Origin: Ruegeria denitrificans
GTDB lineage: Bacteria > Pseudomonadota > Alphaproteobacteria > Rhodobacterales > Rhodobacteraceae
Direction of reading: 5' to 3'
DNA: 64,000 nt
NCBI RefSeq assembly: GCF_001458295.1
Contig: NZ_CYUD01000007.1
Location: 124,001 to 188,000, forward strand
The stretch's first letter is position 1. Each line of letters starts with the position of its first letter. The position numbers and the translations under genes are program-made. The notes beneath the pieces were generated by a model. It had not been told where the DNA came from. It saw only the letters and a list, made by a program, of their open reading frames with translations, and searched no databases. Positions 31,557 through 40,843 of this stretch are shown here, piece after piece.

Positions 31557-32333
31557 TCATGTAAATCGTACTGATAGCTCGGTTTCCATCACGCCACCAA
31601 AAGCAGCTGACCATTCTTCACCCGGAGACACTGGCCATGCGTCTGTCAAAGTACCGGTTGTAACCAGCTCGCCTCCTTGAAGCTGGTCGGCTGCGGAGAG
31701 CAGAGACACAAGATGAGCCAGGACTTCAATTGGGCCTCCAAGCGCGTTTTCACCCTTGCCGGACTCGATAGCCTCGGTGCCCTTGAACAATGCTAGTGGC
31801 ACTTCGGCCAAGCCGATCAAAACATCATGCGTCGCCGCGATTTTGTCGCCAATAACAAGGCAGCCGTGCAGTCCTTGTGCTGCGATTGAGTCTTCGACCG
31901 AGAATTTCCAGTTGGGATAAATCGATTGAACAATTTCAAATCCCGGGGCAACCCAATCCACGCAACCTGCCAACTGCTCATTGTTCATTTCAGCCGTCGG
32001 GGCATAGCCAAGGCCTAGTACGATTTCTGGTTCGATTCTCGGTTCTGAATAACTTGCCAAGTTTACCGGCTGATCAGTCGAAAACAGCCCATCTGCGTGG
32101 ACCTCTCCCCAAATGGGTTGATCCACACCGTAAACAGGCCAAATCGTGCGGTTCGTGAAGCCGACTTTTCGGCCGACTCTCTTTTTGCCCAAAATCTCGC
32201 GGACACGACTAGCAATCGAATATGCGTCATCCAGCGATAGCTGTCCTGCCTCTGAAGACAGTTTAGGTATCTGCTGGGCAGAGGTCAGGGCATCAGCGAT
32301 TGTCTTAGCGTTAGCTTCAATATCTCTTGTCAT
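31557..32333 (-). CDS. 2-keto-4-pentenoate hydratase-like (FAH superfamily)
   Basis: About 258 aa from ATG 32333. VGRKVGFTNRTIWPVYGVDQPIWGEV near residue 70 and RIEPEIVLGLGYAP (metal-binding E.E pair) match MhpD/2-oxopent-4-enoate hydratases and the related decarboxylases of meta-cleavage pathways; LGGPIEVLAHLVSLL and TTGTLTDAWPVSPGEEW are also typical. No other aromatic-catabolism gene is nearby, so the natural substrate is open. Single-gene unit. Confidence 0.82.
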   Translation of the reverse strand: MTRDIEANAKTIADALTSAQQIPKLSSEAGQLSLDDAYSIASRVREILGKKRVGRKVGFTNRTIWPVYGVDQPIWGEVHADGLFSTDQPVNLASYSEPRIEPEIVLGLGYAPTAEMNNEQLAGCVDWVAPGFEIVQSIYPNWKFSVEDSIAAQGLHGCLVIGDKIAATHDVLIGLAEVPLALFKGTEAIESGKGENALGGPIEVLAHLVSLLSAADQLQGGELVTTGTLTDAWPVSPGEEWSAAFGGVMETELSVRFT

Positions 32334-32456
32334 ATTCGCATTATACGCGCCTACGGCTGGATTGCGATGCAATCAAGGTATTGAAGAACTAGGCTCCTCA
32401 ATTCACAGGTATGAAAAACGATGCTAACTATTGGCCCATTCCCTTGGAGACCTGAC

Positions 32457-32654
32457 ATGACCAAACTTCGCCTTTTTGGTATCGTCATCCTTTTCCTTGC
32501 AGCACTAAGTGGGCTTTCAGAGCACCTGTTTTATGGCGGTGTCGACCCAAACGGCGTTCTGCAAGAAAGCTTCTTTTTGCCGCTGACTTTCATTCTCGTA
32601 GCAATTGGCGTCGTTGTGCTCGTAGTTTCGTTGTTCCAATCACCGCGTGACTGA
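32457..32654 (+). CDS. Small two-helix membrane protein
   Basis: 65 aa: MTKLRLF followed by a hydrophobic helix (GIVILFLAALSGL), a short polar loop with YGGVDPNGVLQ, then a second helix (LTFILVAIGVVVLVVSLF). TTGGAGA precedes the ATG. No family recognised; function unknown. Its end faces the 58-aa gene on the other strand with 10 bp between. Confidence 0.6.
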   Translation: MTKLRLFGIVILFLAALSGLSEHLFYGGVDPNGVLQESFFLPLTFILVAIGVVVLVVSLFQSPRD

Positions 32655-32664
32655 GACGCGTCCG

Positions 32665-32841
32665 TCAGTTAGAACGCTGTTCCAAAACGCAAATCGGGTA
32701 ATCTCCAGGATGGCGACCTCCGCCCAAGTCTAGGCAGGCCTCCTCATATTGGTAACGTTCGACCGCACGTCCCGCTAGGAACATGCATAACCCGACCGTC
32801 AATACGGTGAGCGCCAACAGTATCTTCGTACTCCGTGTCAT
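32665..32841 (-). CDS. 58-aa exported small protein
   Basis: A minus-strand ATG frame of 58 codons: MTRSTK, a hydrophobic stretch (ILLALTVLTVGLCMFLAG) and a short exterior part containing EEACLDLGGGRHPG then ICVLEQRSN. A single N-terminal signal/anchor with a Cys pair and a CLDLGGG motif is a recurring layout for tiny Rhodobacteraceae envelope proteins, and the two cysteines could form a disulfide. Ribosome site is weak. The codon pattern and lack of overlap support a real gene. Confidence 0.55.
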   Translation of the reverse strand: MTRSTKILLALTVLTVGLCMFLAGRAVERYQYEEACLDLGGGRHPGDYPICVLEQRSN

Positions 32842-32886
32842 TGCTCAGTTTATTGTTTCATTCTCTTGGTTTCAATCAACCAGCTT

Positions 32887-33099
32887 TCAGATCTTGTCGA
32901 AAATTGGCAAACTCTGAAACTCAAAATTCAAATTGGTTTCGTCGAGTTTCTGAATAAGGGACGCGCCCTCGATAAGATCAATCTCAGTCCAGAAGTTTTG
33001 GCCTACTAGCTTGAAAAGGTGCGTATCGGCGGAGCGGTGAGCATCTGCATTGATCTTAGCTATCGACTCCGAAATCCAATGATCCATGCCTATACTCAA
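32887..33099 (-). pseudogene. N-terminal fragment of a PLP-dependent cysteine-synthase-family gene
   Basis: 70 codons. The beginning, DHWISESIAKINADAHRSADTHLFKL, matches the start of the cysteine synthase-like PLP enzymes in which RSADTHL is followed by a substrate loop and the KDEsTHPTGS lysine. Here the lysine region is absent: after EIDL the frame reads unrelated residues and stops at FDKI. The expected ~280 further residues are missing, so it is most likely a decayed 5' end. Confidence 0.5.
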
Positions 33100-33367
33100 T
33101 GGCGCTGTTCAGCGCCCGTCAAGCTCGGGAAAATCGTTTCAAGGCTTGACCTTTTGCGACGGCTTCTACGCAAAGGTGCGTATGGTCGGAATGCAAAACC
33201 CGGCTTGTCTTGCCTCGCAGTAATTGCACGAGCAGGTCTGCATTGGGCAGACCTTCCCGTGTTGTGAGTTTGCTCATATGCCACAACAAAAAATCCAAAA
33301 AGATAAACTTTGTTTTTCAAGTCCTAAGTTAAGGTAGCTTCGCTTGTACTGCGAGAGGAGAAAGTTG
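33100..33367. other. 268-bp gap upstream of the autotransporter gene
   Basis: A perfect hairpin GGCGCTG-TT-CAGCGCC lies at 33101-33116. Around 33150-33250 the sequence resembles the degenerate intergenic text of 0.45-1.0 kb. The autotransporter promoter should lie in the AT-rich stretch 33270-33350. Confidence 0.4.
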
Positions 33368-35740
33368 GTGACAAACAATAGGCCGTTCCCACTAAGTCGA
33401 ATTGCTCAGCTCATCACTCTGGCGAATATCGCATTCGTAATTTTGGCTTATTTGATGTCGCCAACCAAAGTACAAGCCCAAAGCTCACAGGCCTGCGTAG
33501 AATTGGGCTCTCCTCGGATAGAATATTCATCCGGATCTGAAAGCACTCGCGTTAATCAAACAATTTCAACGACGGAACGCACGTGTCTCCCGATCCCAAA
33601 CGGACCCATAACAGGACTTACAATTGGTAACTCCTCTATCACGTCCTCAGGTGAAATTGAGTTGTATGTTCCGGGCCAAAATACCGTTCCAAGCAATGCT
33701 TCAGTTTTAACTCTTCTGAATGTTGATGTCGCCGCAGGCAGCGGAGACTTTGTATCCCGGGAAGCGTTGGCAACAAACATCAACGGGAAGCTCAGAGTGA
33801 ACCTCATTGGAACTTCGATTGGTTCCGGCAGATCAATGACGTTCGTTCCGTTCAACGGCGCGAATATCGACCCCACTGAAGTTTACTTCCAGTCAGACCG
33901 ACCGTTAACCTACGACAACCTTACCGTTATGGGGGCTACCGAAGTGGTTTTCGGGGCGTACTATATCCAAACCCGGGTTGCCGAGGCTTCTGATTTCACA
34001 CTGACGAATAGTTCGATTTCTTCAACCAGTGACATGGCGATAGCGGCGGGCACGACCGTTCGGCTCGATGCAGCAAGCAATTTGAACACCGTAAACTTTG
34101 AGAATTTTGGCACGCTGGCCGGAACGGGAACCGTGAACGCATTCAACTTCACAGTTAAGAACGGAGGGGTGCTTTCGCCGGGCTTTTCAATTGGTACGCT
34201 TAACAATAGTGGCGGTATTGCATTTGAAACTGGGTCAAGGATCTTAAGTGAAGTCGATCCGACGGCCGGTCAGAAAGCCGATTTGGTGTCATCCAGCGGG
34301 CCCGTTACAGGGATTAACCGCGCCACTATACAAGTCGAAGCCGCTCGTCCCGGCCTGACTGCGCAGGACTATGCTGCTGGCAACGACTACACGGTTTTTC
34401 AAGCCTCGCGTTTCGATGGAAACTCCCCAACTCTTGTTGCCGGAGGATCTCTGCCCGCCCTATCCAGTCTGAGTATCTCAAACACGCCAACCGCGGACGG
34501 TAGAATCGACATAGCGTTTTCGACCCTCCCCGTCTCGAGTTTACCACAACACCCATCAGTTGTTGGATCTCCCAATGCAAGCAACCTTGCTGGTGCGGTG
34601 GCTAACACCACAAACACGTCACCTGGAACTAATCTGACCAATGGCTCGACCTTGGGTAACACCGTTAACACGCTTACCAATTCAGGTTTGGCTGGGTTTA
34701 ATCGTGTGCACGCAGAACCCTATTCCTCCAATTTGACCGTTGGGCTTGAGCAACTTGACCTGATAACCAACACTGTGCTGAGCCATGCTGACTGCCGCAA
34801 GTATCAAGCGGTTGGCTTCAGCAATGCGGATCAACCCGTTGCAGAAGGCGAAATCGACTCGGCCCAGAGCCCGAGTGGCGCAATTGACTGCTCTGATCGG
34901 CGCTGGTGGATCGACACGGCCTATGTGAGCGGGGACGTTGATGGAAGCAATGGCCTTGGGACATTCGACTATTCGCTTGGCACGATTTTGGTCGGAGCGG
35001 ATGTCGCAAGCACCGATAGAGGTGTGGTCGGCGTATACGCAGGTTTTGGGACATCCTCCATGGATGAACACGATCAAGTCGATCAGGACTTTTCGACCGA
35101 CAGCTATCATGTGGGCGTGTATGGGCGTACAACAACAGGAACTTGGGAGTTCTCCGGACTGATCGGTTACATGTTCGGTGAAACTGATGCCAAGCGGAAC
35201 AACCCTTCTGTTGATGGCTTTACGGGGGGCGAGGCTAAATCGGATTTGGACCAAGAGGGAATCCACGCCGGTATCCAGGCACGGAAGTTGTTTAACCTGG
35301 AGAGCGGTGCAAGGGTTTCTACGGTTTTCGGATTGAACTACGGGCGTATCCAACAAGGTTCAGGCACAGAGACTGGCGGTGGTGATTTCAATTACTCGAT
35401 TGAAAAAGCGAACGCAGAATCGCTGGTCGCTTCTATTGGAATTGACTACCAGCGGGATTTCTTGACAGAGAATGGTGTGCTAACCCCAATCGCCTTTGCT
35501 CGTTACGAGTATGATTTTTTTGCCAACAAGGACAGTGAACACGAAATCACTGTCACGAGCCCGATATTTGGGACATTCACGCAAGTCGGACAAAACCGAG
35601 GCGCCAATGGTTTCGTTCTTGGGCTTGGACTGGGCTATCAGATTTCTGATCTGGCAAGACTAACGGCAGGGTATGGTTACTCAGTTCGTTCCAACGGCCA
35701 AGAGCATGGCCTCGGTGCAAACTTAAGTGTTCGGTTCTGA
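33368..35740 (+). CDS. Autotransporter (type Va) outer-membrane beta-barrel protein
   Basis: 790 aa from GTG 33368 (AGGAG seven bases upstream). An N-terminal signal segment (LITLANIAFVILAYLMSPTKVQAQ) is followed by a Ser/Thr/Asn-rich passenger with beta-helix features such as NFENFGTLAGTGTVNAF and VKNGGVLSPGFSIGTLN, typical of passenger-associated strand repeats. From about residue 470 the autotransporter barrel appears (RRWWIDTAYVSGDVDG, GVVGVYAGFGTSSMD) and ends LGANLSVRF with the C-terminal Phe needed for BAM insertion. No protease motif was seen; an adhesin-like surface role is inferred. Confidence 0.88.
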   Translation: MTNNRPFPLSRIAQLITLANIAFVILAYLMSPTKVQAQSSQACVELGSPRIEYSSGSESTRVNQTISTTERTCLPIPNGPITGLTIGNSSITSSGEIELYVPGQNTVPSNASVLTLLNVDVAAGSGDFVSREALATNINGKLRVNLIGTSIGSGRSMTFVPFNGANIDPTEVYFQSDRPLTYDNLTVMGATEVVFGAYYIQTRVAEASDFTLTNSSISSTSDMAIAAGTTVRLDAASNLNTVNFENFGTLAGTGTVNAFNFTVKNGGVLSPGFSIGTLNNSGGIAFETGSRILSEVDPTAGQKADLVSSSGPVTGINRATIQVEAARPGLTAQDYAAGNDYTVFQASRFDGNSPTLVAGGSLPALSSLSISNTPTADGRIDIAFSTLPVSSLPQHPSVVGSPNASNLAGAVANTTNTSPGTNLTNGSTLGNTVNTLTNSGLAGFNRVHAEPYSSNLTVGLEQLDLITNTVLSHADCRKYQAVGFSNADQPVAEGEIDSAQSPSGAIDCSDRRWWIDTAYVSGDVDGSNGLGTFDYSLGTILVGADVASTDRGVVGVYAGFGTSSMDEHDQVDQDFSTDSYHVGVYGRTTTGTWEFSGLIGYMFGETDAKRNNPSVDGFTGGEAKSDLDQEGIHAGIQARKLFNLESGARVSTVFGLNYGRIQQGSGTETGGGDFNYSIEKANAESLVASIGIDYQRDFLTENGVLTPIAFARYEYDFFANKDSEHEITVTSPIFGTFTQVGQNRGANGFVLGLGLGYQISDLARLTAGYGYSVRSNGQEHGLGANLSVRF

Positions 35741-35828
35741 TTAGGGTGGAGCAACGAAGAGGAGTGGTAAGTTAGCTGCAACAACTTGCGGAAGCTATCG
35801 TGGCAATGTGAGCGTCATTCTCTAGCGA

Positions 35829-36758
35829 TCAAAATTTGGGGATATTAAAAACATAAAGCCGCGATTTCTTGGCGTCGTCTGTCAGGATATAGAGAAGCCC
35901 TCTGGTCTCATCGAGAGCGATCCCTTCGGGATGTTTAACTTCCTTTTGTTTGCCATCTTCTGTGAACGTCAAACTGATAGACTTTATGGACTTGGACTCT
36001 GGATCGTAGACGAAGATTTGACGGCCTTTGTCACTCACAATCCAAAGAGAACGTGAGGACGGGGACCATGCTAGGCCGCTCAAATCCAGTTCATCATCAT
36101 CTACACGCTCGGAGATAAAACCTGCATCGCGGGCTAAAGGAATGATCTCAATAATTTCGTCTAGCTCTGGCGATAACACCATTAACAACCTTGGTTGTCC
36201 CTCAATCCCAACGAAGACCCGCCCGGATTCCGGGTCGACGGCGATGCCCTCAGGTCCCTTGTTCAAAGGGTTGCCGACGAGTAATGCAGCGGCGGCCGAG
36301 TAACCTTTAAGAGATGTGAGAGGGATTGTAGTTAGTTGAATGGGGTCAGTCGGGTGAACGACTAGAATTGATCGATCAGTTTCCTGAAGTACTAAAACAG
36401 ACCCATCTTTTCGTGATGCGACGCCCTCCAGATCTGATCCCGCCAATGAAGGCAGCTTGAATGAGTTTCCTAATGCTCCGTCGATTCCAAGTAGGTGCAG
36501 TTTAGGTTCAGAGTCGCTTACTGACCATAAGAAGCCTTCCGCGTTGGACAGAGACAATCCGGAAGGCTCCGAGAAGCCTTCCGATTTATCCGCCACCTTG
36601 AAGGAGTCGATGAGAATCAAACCGGGACTCTCGGCGTGGGCGAGCTCGATCCATGCCAGAAATGAAACAGTCGCGCTTGCAAAAGAAGCTAGTGTTCCAA
36701 GCTTGGGGAAGCACCGTGAAAACCCAAGTTTCGACCGAAGTGGCTTGTATTCTGTCAT
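35829..36758 (-). CDS. SdiA-regulated-like beta-propeller, exported
   Basis: About 309 aa from ATG 36758. Signal-like segment (LASFASATVSFLAWIELAHA) then repeated propeller blades: SEPSGLSLSNAEGFLWSVSD, SDLEGVASRKDGSVLVLQE, GPEGIAVDPESGRVFVGIE, LSGLAWSPSSRSLWIVSDK and HPEGIALDETRGLLYILTDD. This (D)LEG/PEGIA repeat pattern is that of SdiA-regulated / esterase-like phytase-type propellers in the periplasm. Ligand unknown. Divergent from the following membrane gene. Confidence 0.75.
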   Translation of the reverse strand: MTEYKPLRSKLGFSRCFPKLGTLASFASATVSFLAWIELAHAESPGLILIDSFKVADKSEGFSEPSGLSLSNAEGFLWSVSDSEPKLHLLGIDGALGNSFKLPSLAGSDLEGVASRKDGSVLVLQETDRSILVVHPTDPIQLTTIPLTSLKGYSAAAALLVGNPLNKGPEGIAVDPESGRVFVGIEGQPRLLMVLSPELDEIIEIIPLARDAGFISERVDDDELDLSGLAWSPSSRSLWIVSDKGRQIFVYDPESKSIKSISLTFTEDGKQKEVKHPEGIALDETRGLLYILTDDAKKSRLYVFNIPKF

Positions 36759-36935
36759 TGGATCTTCTCGCGCTTGGACCACATCTCCGTATCAGCGTTC
36801 GTATCACAGTCTGGATGCGATGTCCGAAGAGTGCATTGTAATCTCTTTACCTGATCCCGACTGTTGCGATTGAATTGGACAAGAATTGTCTTTGGCGGAA
36901 CGTAATCTGCTAGAGTAAGCAGGAAGGAAGTTAAG

Positions 36936-37694
36936 TTGAACAAGACGTTCCCACTTATGGCCGTGCTATTGATGGTGCTGTTGCCAGGCGCTGCGGTGTC
37001 ACAAGTCGACCCCGCGACCTTGTTGGCCGGTACTTCGGAGTCGGAAATACTTATCGAACGACGTTGGATACAGTTTCGGGGCAAACAGGAACTGTATTTC
37101 TTTACTCTCGACGTCATCGTAACAGTCATATTGACTGGACTGATCGTTTATCACCCTGTGAGGCGGAGAGCCCGCAGAAGTGTCAGCGATATCGTCATGC
37201 CGCGACTGTTCTTCCTATACGCGCTTGTTGGCATGGCGGTTGGGTTTTTGGTCGTACAGCACGGATCAATGATCGGGTTTGTGATCTTTGGAATAGGAGC
37301 CCTGTTGAGGTTCCGATCAAATATGGATGACCCGGTCGACACGGTGGAAATGATCATAGTCACCGTGCTTGGGCTCGCGGTAGGGCTGGGCTTGCCCTTA
37401 ATGGCCACACTGGTGGCGGTTGTATGTTGGTGTTTCATTTGGCTCGGTGGACGAAACAAGGGCGTGGAGATTTCGCTCAAGGCTTCAGACGAAGAGCATT
37501 CATTGAAAGTCAGCGGAGACATTGAAGCTATGGCTGCAGACGCTGGCTGGAAGCTGGTCAGAAGACACCACGTTCCTGGCAAATCTCGCGTTTCTTTACT
37601 TTTCATTACCTCGGGCGGACTTTCAGAAGCCCGGATCGAAGAGATGGTAAACGATCTGGTCCCTGAAAAAGTTGAGCTGAAACTCAACCTCTAA
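36936..37694 (+). CDS. DUF4956-like inner-membrane protein
   Basis: 252 aa, TTG start preceded by AGGAAGGAAG. Signal-like N-terminus, then about four membrane helices, with VIFGIGALLRFRSNMDDPVDTVEMIIV in the middle, the kind of G-I-x-x-L-R-F-R-S motif found in DUF4956/MgtC-type proteins, and a soluble C-terminal ~80 residues (SLKVSGDIEAMAADAGWKLV, ARIEEMVNDLVPEKVEL). DUF4956 proteins often accompany polyphosphate or CotH-type kinase genes, which is suggestive given the kinase-like gene next door. It ends one base before the convergent metallophosphoesterase stop. Confidence 0.65.
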   Translation: MNKTFPLMAVLLMVLLPGAAVSQVDPATLLAGTSESEILIERRWIQFRGKQELYFFTLDVIVTVILTGLIVYHPVRRRARRSVSDIVMPRLFFLYALVGMAVGFLVVQHGSMIGFVIFGIGALLRFRSNMDDPVDTVEMIIVTVLGLAVGLGLPLMATLVAVVCWCFIWLGGRNKGVEISLKASDEEHSLKVSGDIEAMAADAGWKLVRRHHVPGKSRVSLLFITSGGLSEARIEEMVNDLVPEKVELKLNL

Positions 37695-38636
37695 TCATTT
37701 CACAAGGTCTAAGCGCTTTAATACCGCATTCGGGGATCTGATCTCTTTCGGTAGCGACTTGAAGTTTACCGACCTTTCGAAATCGGGTCCACGATATACT
37801 GCTATCCCAAATTCTCCGTTTGGCTGGAACGTAACATGAGTGAAGCTGTGAGGTGATCTGGCTTTTGAGCCGATAAGCCGTCGCGGGCCACCTCCCAAAC
37901 AAGCTTGAGAGACGTAAGCCACGCCGTCTTTCCAACCTGGATAGAAGGCATGATGGTGCCCTGACAAATGCAGTACGACACCGCTTTCCAGGTAGATTTT
38001 TTCAAGTGTTGGGTCACCGATGATTTCGCGTTCGCGCTGAATCGCGAAGGGCCAGAGTGGGAGGTGACTGAAAGTGACAATCGGGTCTCCATTTGCCCCC
38101 AGTTCCTCAAGTCTGTCCTGCTGGTCGCCGGATAGAGGTCCCAAGGTCGTAGCGTCCAAAGACGCAAACGTTACGCCCTGCATCTCAAAAGCGTAGAAGA
38201 ACGGGTAGTCATCCGAAACCAGAAAATCGACGTCTGGTTTTCGTGGTATCCATTCCTCTGCGTATATTTTTCTTTCACGCTCGAACCCACGGTACGCAGA
38301 GGCATCATGGTTTCCTGGCGTGACCGCAAATGGAATGCCGGCAGCCTCTAAAGGATCTGATACGGCCTCGTGAAACGCCTTCCACATATCCCTGACCTGT
38401 TTGTCGGACAAGTTGGGAATGCGCTGTCCCGCAACCATATCTCCGGTCGAAATAACCAGATCTGGATCAATCTCGACTATCCGCTTAATCGCTTTGTCGA
38501 CGCGGGCATCGTATCTTACCGAACCATAGCTTCCGTTCAGATCCGATATGACGATAACATCCAATGCCGCCGCTTTGCAGGCGAGCAGAGCGGTCCAAAT
38601 GAACACCGCAATAAGAGCAGAACACCTACGGGTCAT
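37695..38636 (-). CDS. Exported calcineurin-like metallophosphoesterase
   Basis: 313 aa. Signal peptide MTRRCSALIAVFIWTALLACKAAA; then VISDLNGSYGS (the usual D-x-H first motif reads D-L-N), STGDMVAG (GD), VTPGNHDASAYRG (GNHD), FSHLPLWP and LSGHHHAFYPG (GHxH). The metal core is otherwise complete. A diesterase or phosphatase acting in the periplasm. Last of three overlapping or closely spaced exported genes (40723 down to 37695); its start overlaps the preceding gene by 11 bases. Confidence 0.82.
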   Translation of the reverse strand: MTRRCSALIAVFIWTALLACKAAALDVIVISDLNGSYGSVRYDARVDKAIKRIVEIDPDLVISTGDMVAGQRIPNLSDKQVRDMWKAFHEAVSDPLEAAGIPFAVTPGNHDASAYRGFERERKIYAEEWIPRKPDVDFLVSDDYPFFYAFEMQGVTFASLDATTLGPLSGDQQDRLEELGANGDPIVTFSHLPLWPFAIQREREIIGDPTLEKIYLESGVVLHLSGHHHAFYPGWKDGVAYVSQACLGGGPRRLIGSKARSPHSFTHVTFQPNGEFGIAVYRGPDFERSVNFKSLPKEIRSPNAVLKRLDLVK

Positions 38637-40059
38637 TACAGTCCAAGGCCCCTACCTCGGTGTCGTTTCTCAAAAAGAATGCGACAGGATCCAAGTCGAA
38701 CATCAAATCGCCATTTGAACAATTGCTCTGGAGGATGGACGTTGCCAGCGCAGTATTTTTGACAACTTGTGCAATCTGACTGTCTGACAAACCAAAGCTT
38801 TGCGATAGCCAGTCATGGATCGGGCCTTGGGTTTGAAGGTCACTATTCAATGCAACCAGGCGTCGATATGTGCTTGGAGAGAAGTGGCGAATTTTCTCCA
38901 GCATTTGAGTAGATTTCGCGAAGTTGGCATACTCGACACGCCCACCAGCATCGTTGTCGTTTAGATTGCTGCGACGGATCAATAACGCGTCGGCGGGAAC
39001 GTCTCCATCGTTTGGTTCATGGTGCTTGGCTTTCTTATGCTTCAGTTTTCCGTCTTCGACCCAATACCAATAGGGTGTGAAGTCTATGTTTCCCACGCGG
39101 TCCTGCTGGCTAAAGATAAAATCAAGGAGAACAATCTCGGTAAGCTCTTGCATCCAAAAGGTCATCTGTTGGTCACTGACATCGGGACCGAGATCCTTGT
39201 TGATCATCCGGTCTTTACGGCCTTCTTTAACGCCCTCTGCAATGGCCTCTGGCATGGGTTTCGAAGAACGCAAAGCTAAGAAAGCGGGGGTTTCCTGAAA
39301 ATCGCGGTTCTGACCTTTCCCCCATCCAGATTTGCGTGTGCCGTTGATTTCCGAGCCGTATCTATGCCCAGGACTATCGAGCAGTACACCGTATATTTGC
39401 GTTCGATCCGAAGTGAATAAATCGTCGGTTGGCTGGTATGAGGCTGGGTCAGCATCCGCAGCTGCGAAGACCCGCCAGCCTTCATGGTTCATGCGTCCGC
39501 CATGAGAGCCACCAGAAATCGCAAGGCCAGGCTCGGCGACCTCGGAAAAATGCGCCTGGGTGTCCATGCTACGCCAAACGGCGACTGGAATTTTTACAGT
39601 CGTGTCGAAATATCTGGAGAAATGATAGTAAAGCAGCGACGAGGTGGAAAAGGTTCCACTGGTGCCCTTTTGGTTCATGGTGGATTTGAATTTGGCCACC
39701 CTGTCCTTGGCCAGATCTTTCGCCGCCTTCCCCTCTTTGCAAGCGTTTCTCTCGAACTCAGAACGGTTCCCCGTGTAGGGTCCTTCCGAAATATCGTAGA
39801 CGGCCATTCCTGGGCTGGTGCTCCAGGTTTTCGGGCAAATAGCAATTTCGGAGGCATAGAAATCGATCTCGCAATAGGCTGTCTCTTCCTCAAGATCGCT
39901 TTTTTGATACGCGCCCGTTGGAACTTTTTCGATCCGAATGCAGCGTTCCGTAACGCCGTTGGGACTCTCAAATGTCGTGGCTTCACCGAGGACATCGTCG
40001 CTCGCCCACAAGGCAGTGGGTGCAATGAAAGCCAGTGACCCCAGAAGATTGAACCTCAT
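38626..40059 (-). CDS. Exported protein with kinase-like DRxxN motif
   Basis: 477 aa, signal peptide MRFNLLGSLAFIAPTALWAS, then a large soluble part with six or more cysteines consistent with periplasmic disulfides. I recognise no named family. The segment LLDFIFSQQDRVGNIDF (311-327) gives D320-R321-N324, resembling the catalytic loop of HipA/PI-kinase/Fam20-type kinases; LNDNDAGG (366-373) could be the metal-binding Asp region. That reading is a guess from local motif similarity only. It sits between a catalytically defective phosphatase-like gene (19 bp upstream) and a metallophosphoesterase (overlapping 11 bp). Confidence 0.5.
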   Translation of the reverse strand: MRFNLLGSLAFIAPTALWASDDVLGEATTFESPNGVTERCIRIEKVPTGAYQKSDLEEETAYCEIDFYASEIAICPKTWSTSPGMAVYDISEGPYTGNRSEFERNACKEGKAAKDLAKDRVAKFKSTMNQKGTSGTFSTSSLLYYHFSRYFDTTVKIPVAVWRSMDTQAHFSEVAEPGLAISGGSHGGRMNHEGWRVFAAADADPASYQPTDDLFTSDRTQIYGVLLDSPGHRYGSEINGTRKSGWGKGQNRDFQETPAFLALRSSKPMPEAIAEGVKEGRKDRMINKDLGPDVSDQQMTFWMQELTEIVLLDFIFSQQDRVGNIDFTPYWYWVEDGKLKHKKAKHHEPNDGDVPADALLIRRSNLNDNDAGGRVEYANFAKSTQMLEKIRHFSPSTYRRLVALNSDLQTQGPIHDWLSQSFGLSDSQIAQVVKNTALATSILQSNCSNGDLMFDLDPVAFFLRNDTEVGALDCNDP

Positions 40060-40078
40060 TTGGATACTCCTCCCGATA

Positions 40079-40723
40079 TCATTTGGGGCAAATCGCTGCC
40101 TGTTGTTCGGTAGAGATCGTCAAATTGGGGTCGACACTGAATTTGGAGAACTTTGAGTCAATCCACTGGTCACACCCGCCTGAACATGGGGCACCGTTAC
40201 GGGCCTCATTCCAATAATCCTTGGCCCTTTCTTCCGTCCAACCGCAAAACTGAACGAGCGCCATTGCCGACAATGCTCCCGAGGAATGAACGCCCCACAT
40301 GCAGTGCACCAGAACAGGACCCTTTCCAGGGTTTTCAATCACCTCATGTATGGACGCCATGACGGCACTGGGACGGGAGGATCTGGCGCTCTGATAGTCA
40401 AAGGATCCGTTTCCACAACTGGTGCGACCGTATTCAGTGTTTTTGCCAAAGTCGGCATAAAACCCGGTTGAAAACCCTTCACCGCACAGAGTTTCGCGTT
40501 GACCTTCACTCAGGCCCGTTCGATCCTTATCGCCACCTTTGAAACCAGAGCGATACAATACTCCGCTTAAGACTGGGCGAAAGAAAGCAACGCCGTCAAC
40601 GCCTCCGTCGCTACCTTTTGAGAGCATTTGACTGTTGCTTGGACCGCCATTTCGACTGGTTACGTCAGAATTCGCAGCGGTTGCGAGAACACCAATGAAT
40701 ATGAGGGACGTCAAAAACCGCAT
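40079..40723 (-). CDS. Exported dual-specificity-phosphatase-like protein lacking the catalytic Arg
   Basis: 214 aa with signal peptide MRFLTSLIFIGVLATAANS. VLVHCMWGVHSSGA (137-150) is the P-loop of the Cys-phosphatase fold: His140-Cys141 are present but the Arg of the CX5R motif is Ser147. A general-acid candidate is unclear. The downstream FCGWTEERAKDYW and GAPCSGGCDQWID fit the family. Without Arg147 normal phosphotransfer is unlikely; a pseudophosphatase or different chemistry is inferred. First gene of the exported three-gene operon. Confidence 0.72.
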   Translation of the reverse strand: MRFLTSLIFIGVLATAANSDVTSRNGGPSNSQMLSKGSDGGVDGVAFFRPVLSGVLYRSGFKGGDKDRTGLSEGQRETLCGEGFSTGFYADFGKNTEYGRTSCGNGSFDYQSARSSRPSAVMASIHEVIENPGKGPVLVHCMWGVHSSGALSAMALVQFCGWTEERAKDYWNEARNGAPCSGGCDQWIDSKFSKFSVDPNLTISTEQQAAICPK

Positions 40724-40843
40724 GCCAGCTCCTTTCTATTTTTCAGCCTGTTATGCTCACACTCTTCCCACTTGGAAATCTATTGGAGCGGCTCAATCTC
40801 AGCAGCCTTATCAAGTGCGCGATAGACTTTCCGATGTGAAGCT

